NCBI GenBank assembly: GCA_017524545.1
Contig: JAFXVN010000014.1
Span: forward strand, 1 to 64,000
DNA length: 64,000 nt
Source: Bacteroidaceae bacterium
GTDB taxonomy: Bacteria; Bacteroidota; Bacteroidia; Bacteroidales; Bacteroidaceae
Direction: 5' to 3'
Shown: positions 1 through 8,469 of the stretch, one piece after another
How positions within the stretch are numbered: position 1 is the stretch's first letter
Layout of the letters: the number at the start of each line of letters is the position of its first letter
The notes under the pieces: generated by a model
Told to the model about the DNA's origin: nothing
The model's input: only the letters and a program-made list of their open reading frames with translations
Databases searched by the model: none
Program-made: the position numbers and the translations under genes

Positions 1-1
1 T

Positions 2-22
2 CTAATCCCTAATCCCTAATCC
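2..22. repeat. 7-bp tandem array, 3 copies
   Basis: Three perfect copies of CTAATCC lie at the window edge, directly downstream (minus strand) of the small secreted protein gene. It is one of many short tandem arrays that occupy spacers in this window. Confidence 0.8.
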
Positions 23-513
23 TTCTCCCTCTGCAACGCTTCCCAGCCACTGCGGTCCTGCCATTGGACGAAGAGCGTCTTGAAACTGTCGCCTTCCAGC
101 CGCTTCTTTCCCAGAGAGACACGGGCGTATGTGGAGGACCATTCTTCGAGGTTTCGCTCGTGGGTATAGTCCCATGAGCCATACTTGCGGCGCAGCTGTT
201 TGCGTATCTGCCTGGTCTTCATCAGCAGCCCGACCTCGTTGCCTTGTATTTCGGTGAAATAGACCGTGACGATGTGGACGGTGTGGGAGCGTGGTGTGGC
301 ATGTACCTCAATCTTTGCACCGATGCCGTCGAAGAGGCCGGTCAGTGTGGTGCATTCGTTGTCTTCATCCTCGAATACAAAGCCTTTTTCCTCCAAAGCA
401 TCCACAAACTCGTCCCTGTCCCCTCCAAGCGGCAAGCCGAGGAACAAAGAATGTCTCTGTGCAGCCATGCACAGGGACATTCCCAAGAGAAATATGATGA
501 GTCTGTACCTCAC
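16..513 (-). CDS. Small secreted protein of unknown function
   Basis: A 165-residue protein with a clear Sec signal peptide (MRYRLIIFLLGMSLCMAAQ) and a mature part of about 145 residues rich in charged amino acids. The mature part opens with FLGLPLGG followed by an alternating pattern, resembling small periplasmic proteins that are common in Bacteroidales. I do not recognise a catalytic motif and assign no function. The start is GTG at 513-511, immediately after the stop codon of the GH95 gene (514-516), so translation is probably coupled to it. An ATG at residue 12 would cut the signal peptide and is less likely. It is the last gene of an aroB-GH95 leftward run. Confidence 0.7.
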   Translation of the reverse strand: MRYRLIIFLLGMSLCMAAQRHSLFLGLPLGGDRDEFVDALEEKGFVFEDEDNECTTLTGLFDGIGAKIEVHATPRSHTVHIVTVYFTEIQGNEVGLLMKTRQIRKQLRRKYGSWDYTHERNLEEWSSTYARVSLGKKRLEGDSFKTLFVQWQDRSGWEALQREKD

Positions 514-3500
514 TTACTTGATGAACTTTCGTCCCTTCTGCACCAGAACGTATCCTTTCTGTTCATGGGCGATGCGCTTCCCGCTCAGAGTGTAGAGGAA
601 GCCCTCTTCGCCCGACTCTTCCCCCCGAGGAGGGAGAGGGACGGCAACGGTATCGTCGTAGGTGATGGTGAGGACATCGCCTTCCTTCATGCCGGGAATG
701 GTATAGATGTCCCCATCGGGAATGGGTGCCACGCTCTCACCGTTCAGGCGGAAGACGTAGCGTGCATCCTTCAGCTTGGCATAGCGCACTCTCAGAGGCT
801 GACCGGCATGGCTGGTGATGATGATGCTTGTGGCAGCGCCGTTCTGCCACGTCTCGCTCACCGTGAAGTTGCCTTGCGCCTTCAAGCCCGTGACACTGCC
901 TCCCGACTTCCAAGCGGAGGGTAGGGCGGGGAGCAGGGTGATGATGTCGTCGTAGGATTGCAGAAGCATCTCGCAGATGCCGCTGGTGCAGCCGTAGTTG
1001 CCGTCAATCTGGAAGGGCGAGTGGGCATCGTAGAGGTTGTAGTAGCAGCCACCGTAGTTGCCCATCTCGATGACGTAGCTGCCCGAGTGACGCAGGGCCA
1101 ATGAGAGGTTCTTGCGGGCGCGGTCGCCGTCGAGACAGCGGCTGTAGGTGTTCGTCTGCCAGCCCATCGACCAACCCGTCACGTCGCCGTTGCGGGCAAT
1201 CTGCCCGTTGTAGGCAGCCTGGAAGAGACGTTTGCCCTCTGTGCTTTGGTCGTAGGCGCTGACCTGCGAGAAGGGGTAGAGGCACATCAGATGTGAGAGG
1301 TGCCGGTGTCCCTGGTCGGTGAGCGCATTGTTCTTCCACTCCGAGATGCAGAGCTTGCCGTCGTAGGTCTCTGTCCAGAGGCCTCGGTCGAAGTTGTCGT
1401 AGAGGTTTTGTATGGCGGCAATCTGGGTTGAAGTAAGGGGAGACTCGCTGCCAAGCTCGGCATGGCCCTTCATCACTTCGTCCAGCACCTCATAGCTGGT
1501 CTGCTGTGCAAAGGCTGTCACATCCCCCGGCCCATGCTCAGGACTCCATTCGCCGGTGATTTCGTAGAGCCCCTTGCTGTCCTTCGTGGCAATGGACTTC
1601 GTGAAGAGTGCGCACTGGTACATGACGGGCAGGGCTTTCTTGAGGAACTCCTTGTCCATCGTGTATTTATAGTAGCGCCACAGATGCGTGCAGTACCACG
1701 AGCCGCACGTCTTGATGGAGCTGTTGCACCAGTTCGATGTGCCGCCGAAGATGTTGTTCTCCACCGCTACCATCCAACCGTTGGCACCCTTGACATTCTT
1801 TGCCAACTGATACCACGGGGAGTTACTGCCAGGAGCGCCGAGGTCGAGGATGTAGTTGAGGAAGGGCAGATGCATCTCCGAGAGGTTGCTGGGGTCGGCA
1901 GGCCAGTAGTTCATCTGCACGTTGATGTCGGCATGTATGTCGCAATGCCAGAAGGGGGTGTTGCTGCGGTCGTTCCAGATGCCCTGCAGGTTGGAGGGCG
2001 CGTGGATGGTGGTGTCGAGGTTGGCGCCGATGGTGAGGTAGCGGCCATACTGGAAGTAGAGTGATTCGAGGAAGAGGCCGTCGCTGCTCGTTTTGTTCTG
2101 GTCGGAGGCATTGTAGAACTTGATGAGGTCTTCGGTCGTCTTCGCCGATGAGCCGCCCAGTTGCAGGCTGACGCGGTTCATCAGGGCACTGTGGGCGGCC
2201 TTGTGGTCAGAGAGCAGCGTGCTGTAACCCTTGTCGAGTGCATTGCCTATGCGGGAGCTGACCAGTGTGGCAAGGTCGGATGCGGTCTGTCCGGTGACGC
2301 AGCTTGCCTTGCTTGCGTCGTAGTCGGTGGCAGCAGCCATGACGATGTCCGTCCATGTCGCTCCGCTAACGCTGATGCCCTCGCCCGTGACGCTTAATGT
2401 GCCGTCGGTTTTCACCTTGAAGCGCGTGTTGTAGCGGACGATTTCCAGCTTGCCGGAGAAGGTGGCAGAGGCTGTGCCGTCGCTTTCTGCTGTGTAGGTC
2501 ACTTTGCCGGCACTGATTTGTCCGTCGGGAGCGTAGCTGATGCCTAAAGCCAGCTGCTCTGTGCCGTCTGCCTCATAGTGTGCCACGAAGACATGGTCTG
2601 TGGCAGAGGCAAAGTAGCGGCGGTGGAAGCTGGTCTGCTTGTCTGAAGACTGGAAGTTGACACCAGCCACACCGTCGATGATGTCGAGGTAGCGGTTGTA
2701 GTTCTCGATGGACTTGCCATCGGAGGCAACAGCCGAGAAGGTGCCGCTCTGATCCTTGACAAGGATAGAGCCGAAGTTCTGGAAGTAGCCTTGGTTGCCG
2801 GAGTTGGTGGCGGTTCCGCTCCATAGCGTCTTCTCGTTGAACTGGATGTTATCCTCAAGCACGCCTCCGCGAATGGTGGCGCCTATCTGTCCGTTGCCCA
2901 TAGGCAGGGAGTATTCCATCCAAGTGTCGCTGACGCCTGTGGCGGTGGCGGGAGTGTCGTACCAGAGCGAGAAGTCATGGATGCCTGTCGGGCGCGAACC
3001 TTTCTGTCCCACGCAGAACTCGGTGGGCTGCACATCGGCCTCGGCGACGAGATAGAGGATATTATTTCCGTCGGCAGCTTGCCATAAGCCTATTTCCTTG
3101 CCTGCACCTGTGCCGCCCCACTGGTTGAAGTAGCGGTTTGTCTGGGAGGCTGCGCCCACCCATGCTATTTCGTAATTGCCTGCATAGCTGGTGTTCGTGG
3201 TCATTTCGATGGTGAAGCCCTTTGTGTCGGCAGCCTGGCGTGTCTTGACGCGGCTTCCGTCGTAGTAGGCATAGCGGCCGGAGCCTTTGTTGATGAGCTG
3301 GAAGTTACTTTCGTTGCCAACGAGCTTCCAGAGCTGGCTTGCCTCGCCATACTTGCGAGCCTGGGTTGTGATGTTTTGTGCGGCACCCATGTCCTGAATC
3401 ACAAGGTCGGATTTGGCAAAGGTGATGTAGTAGTAGCTTTCTTGTTCATCTGTCGAGAAGAAGTCGGGTATGCCCTGAACAGTGAAGATGAAGCACGAGC

Positions 3501-3960
3501 CGGCATCGGTGCTGCCAGCGGCATTGTCCCAATAGGCAAGGTAGTTGCCGCGCTTGTTCCAATACTTGTTGGCCGACCCGTGGTCTTTTATCCAAAAGCC
3601 GCTGCCGTTCTTCCCCTTGTCGAACTTGGTGACGCTTACCTTGTTGGTTTCAGGCACCATCTTCGCGCGTCCGTTTGCTTCGGAGCCCGTCATGCCTAAA
3701 ACATATTTCTCGCCTTTGGCTTTGTTGTAGAAGGAATAGCCGTCGGTATCGTTGCCGATGAAGGTCCAGAGGCCATTGTCGCTGGTGTCTTCCGTGGTGT
3801 TGCTCAGCAACAGATAGAGACCTTCCGTATAGCCGGACTTGGTGCTGAGGTAGCCGCCGTTGCTCACTTTGATGGTGTACCATCTTGCTTTGCTCAAATC
3901 GGCTGCATTAGCCAAGCCGACAAGCATAATGAGAAGTGCAGAAAAAAGGAATCGTTTCAT
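514..3960 (-). CDS. GH95 family alpha-L-fucosidase/galactosidase with N-terminal lectin-like modules
   Basis: A secreted glycosidase of 1148 residues. After a signal peptide (1-20) come two lectin-like modules (about 22-165 and 172-305, with repeated W-x-F/L and YLAYWD patterns). The GH95 region runs from about 330 to 1105. Family signatures are EYSLPMGNGQIGA, NVQMNYWPA, EWSPEHGP (containing the expected catalytic Glu) and FQIDGNYG. GH95 enzymes release alpha-1,2-linked fucose or related alpha-L-galactose from host or plant glycans. The last 30 residues form the YTLSGKRI...GRKFIK tail also seen on four other secreted proteins here. Just before the tail, residues VPLPPRGEESGEEG are encoded by a palindromic insert (616-638). 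The gene follows aroB after a 45-bp array-filled spacer. Fucosidase specificity is inferred from the family. Confidence 0.9.
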   Translation of the reverse strand: MKRFLFSALLIMLVGLANAADLSKARWYTIKVSNGGYLSTKSGYTEGLYLLLSNTTEDTSDNGLWTFIGNDTDGYSFYNKAKGEKYVLGMTGSEANGRAKMVPETNKVSVTKFDKGKNGSGFWIKDHGSANKYWNKRGNYLAYWDNAAGSTDAGSCFIFTVQGIPDFFSTDEQESYYYITFAKSDLVIQDMGAAQNITTQARKYGEASQLWKLVGNESNFQLINKGSGRYAYYDGSRVKTRQAADTKGFTIEMTTNTSYAGNYEIAWVGAASQTNRYFNQWGGTGAGKEIGLWQAADGNNILYLVAEADVQPTEFCVGQKGSRPTGIHDFSLWYDTPATATGVSDTWMEYSLPMGNGQIGATIRGGVLEDNIQFNEKTLWSGTATNSGNQGYFQNFGSILVKDQSGTFSAVASDGKSIENYNRYLDIIDGVAGVNFQSSDKQTSFHRRYFASATDHVFVAHYEADGTEQLALGISYAPDGQISAGKVTYTAESDGTASATFSGKLEIVRYNTRFKVKTDGTLSVTGEGISVSGATWTDIVMAAATDYDASKASCVTGQTASDLATLVSSRIGNALDKGYSTLLSDHKAAHSALMNRVSLQLGGSSAKTTEDLIKFYNASDQNKTSSDGLFLESLYFQYGRYLTIGANLDTTIHAPSNLQGIWNDRSNTPFWHCDIHADINVQMNYWPADPSNLSEMHLPFLNYILDLGAPGSNSPWYQLAKNVKGANGWMVAVENNIFGGTSNWCNSSIKTCGSWYCTHLWRYYKYTMDKEFLKKALPVMYQCALFTKSIATKDSKGLYEITGEWSPEHGPGDVTAFAQQTSYEVLDEVMKGHAELGSESPLTSTQIAAIQNLYDNFDRGLWTETYDGKLCISEWKNNALTDQGHRHLSHLMCLYPFSQVSAYDQSTEGKRLFQAAYNGQIARNGDVTGWSMGWQTNTYSRCLDGDRARKNLSLALRHSGSYVIEMGNYGGCYYNLYDAHSPFQIDGNYGCTSGICEMLLQSYDDIITLLPALPSAWKSGGSVTGLKAQGNFTVSETWQNGAATSIIITSHAGQPLRVRYAKLKDARYVFRLNGESVAPIPDGDIYTIPGMKEGDVLTITYDDTVAVPLPPRGEESGEEGFLYTLSGKRIAHEQKGYVLVQKGRKFIK
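616..638. repeat. Palindromic insert inside the GH95 reading frame
   Basis: A 23-bp imperfect palindrome (CTCTTCCCC ... GGGAGAG) lies in frame at the junction between the GH95 catalytic body and the C-terminal tail. It encodes Pro/Arg/Gly/Glu-rich residues unlike the rest of the enzyme. Confidence 0.55.
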
Positions 3961-3966
3961 AGTATT

Positions 3967-4003
3967 TCGATGTTTTCGTTATATCGTTATATCGTTATTT
4001 CGT
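3967..4003. repeat. ATCGTTAT tandem array between aroB and the GH95 gene
   Basis: About four near copies of an 8-bp unit (ATCGTTAT) fill the entire spacer between the aroB stop codon and the GH95 start. A related unit (CGTTATGA) occurs upstream of mreB near 52325-52360. Confidence 0.75.
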
Positions 4004-4005
4004 CA

Positions 4006-5118
4006 TTAGCCCTCTCTCAGGAAGTCGAGCATTTCAAAGATGTCTTCCTTCGTTGCCTGCTGGTTGATGCGGATGTCGCCGATGCCGCCTAAGAGGGTGA
4101 AGTTGATGATGCCGCCTTCGTTCTTCTTGTCGTGTGTCATAAATTCGTAGAGGCGGTCGTACTGTTTGCAGTCGAAGGCAAAGCTGCCGTAGTTCTTTCT
4201 GATGAAGTGCACCGTCTGGCGAAGCTTGTCCATTGGGAAGTTGCACTTCACGACGCTTAGGTAGAGCTCGCAGACGAGTCCCCAGGCCACAGCATAGCCA
4301 TGCAGGACAGGCCGTCCTTGCTCCAAAGCCAAGCTTTCGAGGGCGTGACCAGCCGTATGCCCCAGGTTGAGTGCCTTGCGCAGACCCTTCTCCGTCGGGT
4401 CTTCCTCCACGATGCGTTCCTTGATGGCGACGCTCTTTGCAACCAATTCTCCGAGCTGGCGATAGAGAGATTGACCATTGTCGTTTGCTTTGGGCGTAGC
4501 CAAATGGTCAATGGTCAATGTTGAATGTTCAATGGAATCAAGCTCGAAGCGAAGCAGCTCCGCCCAGCTCTCTTCATCGCTGATGAGGCCATGCTTCAGC
4601 ATCTCTGCATAGCCGGAGAGAAGGTTCTTGTGGTCGAGCGAATGCAGGAACTCGGTGGAGAGGATGACCGAGGCTGCGCAGTTGAACACGCCAATCTCGT
4701 TCTTCAGTCCCCCGAAGTTGATGCCCGTCTTGCCGCCCACGCTGGCATCCACCTGACTGAGCAGGGTCGTTGGGATGTTGATGTAGGCAATGCCGCGCTT
4801 GAAGGTGCTGGCAGCAAAGCCGCCCAAATCCGTCACCATGCCGCCGCCCAAGTTCACAAGGAGCGAATGGCGGGTGGCACCGCCCTGCTGCAGAGCCGTC
4901 CAGACGTACGTCAGCGAATCAAGCGTCTTGTTGGCATCTGTGTCGCCGATGGTTATCATTTGCGCCCCTTCAAAACAAGGCATTGAACAGACGAGCGGCC
5001 AGCAGAGGCGGAGTGTCGTGGTGTCTGTGAGCACGAAGAGACGGTCGTGCGGCTGGCGCTGGATGGCTCCTTCAATGTCCTGCTGAAGGTTGTTGCTTAT
5101 GATGACTTCCTGTTTCAT
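4006..5118 (-). CDS. aroB: 3-dehydroquinate synthase
   Basis: Second step of the shikimate pathway: DAHP to 3-dehydroquinate, NAD- and metal-dependent, cytosolic. The 370-residue product shows the NAD-binding stretch GGGMVTDLGGFAAS, the SQVDASVGGKTGINF signature, AEMLKHGLI and the metal-ligand region LNLGHTAGHALE. The start is ATG at 5118 (MKQEVIIS); an upstream TTG would add seven residues within the promoter. A -7 box TATCTTTG lies at 5129-5136 on this strand. Residues SIEHSTLTIDHLATPKAND, between the domain boundary and LGELVAKSVAIKERIV, are encoded by an inverted-array element (4471-4535). That stretch is normally a short linker in AroB, so the gene carries an in-frame insertion that seems tolerated. 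Confidence 0.95.
   Translation of the reverse strand: MKQEVIISNNLQQDIEGAIQRQPHDRLFVLTDTTTLRLCWPLVCSMPCFEGAQMITIGDTDANKTLDSLTYVWTALQQGGATRHSLLVNLGGGMVTDLGGFAASTFKRGIAYINIPTTLLSQVDASVGGKTGINFGGLKNEIGVFNCAASVILSTEFLHSLDHKNLLSGYAEMLKHGLISDEESWAELLRFELDSIEHSTLTIDHLATPKANDNGQSLYRQLGELVAKSVAIKERIVEEDPTEKGLRKALNLGHTAGHALESLALEQGRPVLHGYAVAWGLVCELYLSVVKCNFPMDKLRQTVHFIRKNYGSFAFDCKQYDRLYEFMTHDKKNEGGIINFTLLGGIGDIRINQQATKEDIFEMLDFLREG
4471..4535. mobile_element. Inverted-array element with GGGCGTAGCC core, in frame inside aroB
   Basis: TTGACCATTG (4471-4480) faces CAATGGTCAATGGTCAATG and related copies (4502-4535) across a spacer holding the core GGGCGTAGCC (4492-4501). The same core, flanked by a different array unit (AATTCATAATT), occurs at 34994-35004, 55172-55182 and 56109-56119. 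The aroB frame stays open across it. Confidence 0.55.
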
Positions 5119-5128
5119 AATTCTTTTG

Positions 5129-5136
5129 CAAAGATA
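5129..5136 (-). promoter_or_regulatory. -7 box upstream of aroB
   Basis: TATCTTTG on the minus strand, matching the Bacteroidetes TAnnTTTG -7 element, ends 10 bp before the aroB start. The -33 element is not clear. Confidence 0.55.
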
Positions 5137-5157
5137 CACATTATATATTATTATAAA

Positions 5158-5190
5158 GTGAAAAGGGAAAAGTGAAAAGTGAAAAATAGG
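5158..5190. repeat. GTGAAAAGG/A near-tandem array
   Basis: Copies of GTGAAAAG lie between aroB and the tRNA-Met promoter. The same unit recurs, inverted, upstream of tRNA-Ser (17109-17137) and directly in the carB and ilvB upstream regions. Confidence 0.6.
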
Positions 5191-5216
5191 AAAATACGAA
5201 AAAAGTCGCTTAAATG

Positions 5217-5248
5217 TTTGGCAGTTCCGCGAAAAAGCTGTACCTTTG
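5217..5248 (+). promoter_or_regulatory. Promoter of tRNA-Met
   Basis: TTTG (5217-5220), 20 bp, TACCTTTG (5241-5248): a complete Bacteroidetes -33/-7 promoter about 30 bp before the tRNA. Confidence 0.8.
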
Positions 5249-5278
5249 CGCTCGCAAATCCAAAAAGGAATAGCGGAT

Positions 5279-5352
5279 GGCGGGATAGCTCAGCTGGTTA
5301 GAGCGTCGGATTCATAATCCGGAGGTCGTGGGATCGTGACCCACTCCCGCTA
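5279..5352 (+). tRNA. tRNA-Met (CAT), elongator type
   Basis: A 74-nt cloverleaf. Acceptor arms are GGCGGGA/TCCCGCT (first pair G-U), the D-arm is GCTC...GAGC, the anticodon loop is TTCATAA (anticodon CAT) and the T-stem is GTGGG/CCCAC. It lacks the three G-C pairs expected in the anticodon stem of initiator tRNA. A tRNA-Ile(CAT) read with lysidine cannot be excluded by eye. CCA is not encoded. The T-loop reads ATCGTGA (5333-5339) rather than the usual TTCRANY. Confidence 0.88.
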
Positions 5353-5358
5353 CAAAAC

Positions 5359-5394
5359 AGAAGGACATGTCAACGCAAACTGACATGTCCTTCT
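5359..5394 (+). terminator. Intrinsic terminator after tRNA-Met
   Basis: A perfect 14-bp hairpin (AGAAGGACATGTCA / TGACATGTCCTTCT, 8-nt loop) followed by TATATGTTTTT. It also stands between the tRNA and the broken end of the GH89 gene. Confidence 0.85.
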
Positions 5395-5434
5395 TATATG
5401 TTTTTACCACGACTACTGGTTGTCTTCGAGGGTT

Positions 5435-6433
5435 CTAGATGGCGGAGTAGCCTTCTGCGTATGCACCGCTGGAGATGGTGCCGCCCTCGTGGAAGGGATC
5501 CATGGAGTAGTACTTCGACGTACCCATCACCTTTTGCAGCCGGGCGTAGTATTTTGCCGCGCATTCAGCAAAGGCTTTGTCCGTGGGGTCTTGGATGTAT
5601 GGACGAGAGAAACCGCACCATCGGTTGGTGACTTCGGCCGCATGTCCTGTCCGCTCCGTGAAGTCGGTAGGCACCATGCCGCTATAGCCGGGGAGCACAG
5701 GCTCCATGCCAAGCTCGCGTTCACGGTTAGTGATTTGTCTGGCCAGACGGCTTTGCCGTTCGTACCAGGCATTGTCTGTGACCCCCTTAGACTGGTCTTC
5801 GCCGTCGCCGCCCCAGCCCTGCAGGTTGTTCATGCCCCACCAAGCTGTGTAAGCAGGCCCTGGCACAAAAGCCTCTGCCTGTGTTTCGCTGTAGCCACAA
5901 TCCTTCATGAGGAAGCTTCGCCACACGCTTTCCAGCCCGACGATTTGCAGGGGCATGTTGATGCCGTGCAATGCCATCCAGTCTATTTCCTGCTCCCAGC
6001 GCTGCCAGCTCCATGTCGCCATGCTGTAGCCGAAGGTGCAGTAGTTCAGATAGTAGCGATACTCGCCGTTGCAGTAGTGATGTTCCGTGGCAGTCACCTT
6101 CGGCAGGGTCATGCGGCTCATGTTTGTGGTAAGTCGGTTCCATGAGAGATTGATGCGGGCATAGTGGTTGAGGTACCAGTTCAGCCCCGTTGTCAGGGCG
6201 CTGACAGTGTTGCCTTTGATAAGAGCACAGCCGCCTTTCGTCTCGGGCGGACAGATGATGAACTGCTCGTGTGTGCCAAGCGTTGTGTCAAGCCGTGTCT
6301 CGACTTTCGTGGCAAGCGTATGACTGGTGTCGATGCGGTTCATCAGGTCGGCCACAGCCTGTAGGCTTTCGGCTTGAAGCGTGATGGCTTGGGACAATGT
6401 GCTAATAAGGAAAAACAGGAGGTGTCGTTTTAT
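5435..6433 (-). pseudogene. Truncated GH89 alpha-N-acetylglucosaminidase
   Basis: The N-terminal part of a NAGLU-like GH89 enzyme, which removes terminal alpha-GlcNAc. Recognisable stretches are LHGINMPLQIVG, WWGMNNLQGWGG, GMEPVLPGYSGMVP and DPFHEGG, the last probably carrying the acid/base Glu. The reading frame stops at GYSAI, about 330 residues, where family members are about 700 or more, so the second catalytic Glu and the C-terminal domain are missing. The 5' end is also damaged: a signal peptide KRHLLFFLISTLSQA is readable but its expected ATG is ATA at 6433-6431, leaving only an internal TTG (6397). An intact promoter lies upstream. The break is about 80 bp from tRNA-Met, a common integration or recombination point. 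Confidence 0.8.
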
Positions 6434-6466
6434 GGTTATAGATGTCTTTTTTGTGTATTACAGGCA

Positions 6467-6497
6467 CAAATATATGAATAATTGTCGGGATAACAAA
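6467..6497 (-). promoter_or_regulatory. Promoter upstream of the GH89 remnant
   Basis: On the minus strand, TTTG (6494-6497), 19 bp, TATATTTG (6467-6474). The match is complete, so the remnant may still be transcribed. Confidence 0.7.
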
Positions 6498-6538
6498 GAA
6501 TACGCTCTTATTCGCGCTTCACATTTCACTTTTCTTTG

Positions 6539-6546
6539 TATCTTTG
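6539..6546 (+). promoter_or_regulatory. -7 box of the BASS transporter gene
   Basis: TATCTTTG, 35 bp before the ATG at 6582. It is divergent from the GH89 promoter, and the two share about 40 bp. Confidence 0.6.
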
Positions 6547-6581
6547 CAGTCGTAAACCTGAAGTTACTAAGAAAAATAGTG

Positions 6582-7502
6582 ATGAAGAATGTTTGTGATT
6601 TCATAGCCCGATGGATGGGCTTGATGGTTCTGCTGGTGGGAGCGGTGTCGCTGTTGTGGCCAGCCTCGTTCGTGTGGATTGATACTTGGGTCATCAATCC
6701 TATGCTGGGCGTAATCATGTTCGGCATGGGACTGACGCTCTCGCCTGGGGATTTTCGGATTGTGCTCTCGCGCCCCAAGGACATCCTCATCGGTTGCTTG
6801 GCGCAGTTCACCGTGATGCCGTTGCTGGCTTTCGGGCTGGCGTGGGCATTCTCCCTGCCAAAGGAGCTGGCGCTTGGCGTTATTCTGGTGGGTTGCTGTC
6901 CGGGCGGCACGGCATCGAATGTCATCACCTATCTTGCTAAGGGAGATTTGGCATTGTCCGTTGGCATGACGGCTTGTTCCACCCTGCTTGCTCCTGTGCT
7001 GACACCATTGCTGGTGTGGTTCATGGCAGGCACAATGGTGGATGTCGATACATGGGGCATGTTGCAGAGCATTATCTATGTGGTCATTGCACCAATCGTT
7101 GTCGGCTTGCTCTGCCAGCGTTTCCTGCCGAAACTGACCCAGAGCATTGTGCCTTATCTGCCAGCATTCTCTTCGATAGCAATAGCTGTGACGGTTGGCA
7201 TCGTTGTGTCGCACAATGCTGGCCAACTGCTTGTTGGAGGCACGATTGTCGTGTTGGTGGTGATGCTTCACAACCTCTGTGGCCTTGGTCTTGGTTATCT
7301 GATAGGGCGGTTGTTGGGGCTTGCAGAACCGAAGAAGCGAGCCATCTCCATCGAGGTAGGTATGCAGAATTCAGGCTTGGCCACTTCTTTGGCCAACATG
7401 CATTTTGCCGCCTATCCTTTGGCCGCAGTTCCGGGAGCGGTCTTCAGCGTCTGGCACAACATCAGCGGTGCTCTGGCAGCCAAGTTCTTTTCTGAAAGGT
7501 AG
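6582..7502 (+). CDS. Bile acid:sodium symporter (BASS) family transporter
   Basis: A 306-residue inner-membrane protein with about nine to ten hydrophobic helices. Family marks are the MFGMGLTLSPGDF start, PKDILIGCLAQFTVMPLLAF, the GGTASNVITYLAKGD crossover region with its discontinuous helix, and EVGMQNSGLATSLA in the second crossover. BASS carriers use a sodium gradient to import organic anions such as bile acids, pantoate or 2-keto acids; the substrate here cannot be read from the sequence. The start ATG at 6582 gives a protein of the usual length; the longer upstream frame has no initiator-like context. It is monocistronic, with its own -7 box and a hairpin after the stop. Confidence 0.9.
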   Translation: MKNVCDFIARWMGLMVLLVGAVSLLWPASFVWIDTWVINPMLGVIMFGMGLTLSPGDFRIVLSRPKDILIGCLAQFTVMPLLAFGLAWAFSLPKELALGVILVGCCPGGTASNVITYLAKGDLALSVGMTACSTLLAPVLTPLLVWFMAGTMVDVDTWGMLQSIIYVVIAPIVVGLLCQRFLPKLTQSIVPYLPAFSSIAIAVTVGIVVSHNAGQLLVGGTIVVLVVMLHNLCGLGLGYLIGRLLGLAEPKKRAISIEVGMQNSGLATSLANMHFAAYPLAAVPGAVFSVWHNISGALAAKFFSER

Positions 7503-7514
7503 AAGATGCTAAAG

Positions 7515-7536
7515 CTCCTGAATATGATGTCAGGAG
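7515..7536. terminator. Short hairpin between convergent genes
   Basis: CTCCTGA/TCAGGAG with an 8-nt loop, followed by GGGTTTATTT. It may terminate both the BASS gene and the convergent SGNH gene. Confidence 0.5.
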
Positions 7537-7539
7537 GGT

Positions 7540-8469
7540 TTATTTGTCTGCCAAAGTGCGGAGCACATTGATCCAGGGCTGGACGGCCATGGTGTAGCCG
7601 AGGTTGTTGAGGTGCAAGCCGTCGGCTGTGACGGCGGGAAGGTTTTCGTCCGTGATGCCGGAGAGACGGTTTTGGTCCACGAAGTACCAGTTGGTGTTGA
7701 AGGCGGCGCAGGTGAGCAGTGCCAGTTCATAGTCTGCAAGCGTGCAGCCGACGGTGTTCTGGCTGGTGCTTGTGTAGTTCGAGTTGTTGCGCTTCAGGGC
7801 GTTGGCAAAGACGATGATGACATCGTTGCCCGAAAGCTCCTTTATCTTGTCGTAGAGCTGGCGGACAGCACCATAGAAGGTGGCAGGCCCGGTGGCATTC
7901 TTGTAGTCGGCCAGCGTGCCAAGGGGGACATTGCGCTTGAAGTCGTTGGTGATGAAGTCTATCGTCCAAATGGCGTTCTGCACGCTTGGCCAGCCGTTGT
8001 TTGCCTGCTGTGCCACTACAGCGATGCTCTTGCTATCCGTCTGGCTTGTTCCGCCTAACGAATAGCCGCTATAACCGCCGTCAGGCCCTGGCGATGCCAC
8101 AGAAGGGAAATCGAAGACCTCCTGTAGGAGAGTCTGGTAGCCGCGTCCCTTGAAGGTGCCGGTGAAGGGTGTCACGAATGTCCCGGAGTTCTGATACTTC
8201 ACGAAATAGTTGTCGTTGCGCCAGATGCTATGCCCAAGGAAGACCACGTTCCGCTTCATCTTTATCTTGGCGGATGCGGGGGCAGGCTCTGTGGCTTCGT
8301 CGGTAAAGACCACCGATTCAATCTGACTGGTCGGGTAGGCCGTGGCTTTGCCTTCGGTGGTGTTGACGACCATTGAGTAGTCCTGCGCCTGGGCGGATAG
8401 GCTTAATGGGCTGAATGGGGTTAATAGGAGTAATAGGCTACCTATTCTGTTGAATAATCTTTTTACCAT
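7540..8469 (-). CDS. Secreted SGNH-type hydrolase (probable carbohydrate esterase)
   Basis: A 309-residue protein with a signal peptide (1-28, SLSAQAQ). Next comes a short YSMVVNTTEGKATAYPTSQI segment typical of Bacteroidales surface proteins, then an SGNH fold from about residue 72. Block I is FLGHSIW (probable nucleophile Ser), block III may be the N in FANALKRNN, and block V is DGLHLNNLGY, giving the Asp and His. Such enzymes remove acetyl groups from glycans, though lipid or other esters are possible. Its start overlaps the 3' end of the lipoprotein gene by 32 bp, so it belongs to the three-gene leftward operon 10626-7540. Confidence 0.8.
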   Translation of the reverse strand: MVKRLFNRIGSLLLLLTPFSPLSLSAQAQDYSMVVNTTEGKATAYPTSQIESVVFTDEATEPAPASAKIKMKRNVVFLGHSIWRNDNYFVKYQNSGTFVTPFTGTFKGRGYQTLLQEVFDFPSVASPGPDGGYSGYSLGGTSQTDSKSIAVVAQQANNGWPSVQNAIWTIDFITNDFKRNVPLGTLADYKNATGPATFYGAVRQLYDKIKELSGNDVIIVFANALKRNNSNYTSTSQNTVGCTLADYELALLTCAAFNTNWYFVDQNRLSGITDENLPAVTADGLHLNNLGYTMAVQPWINVLRTLADK

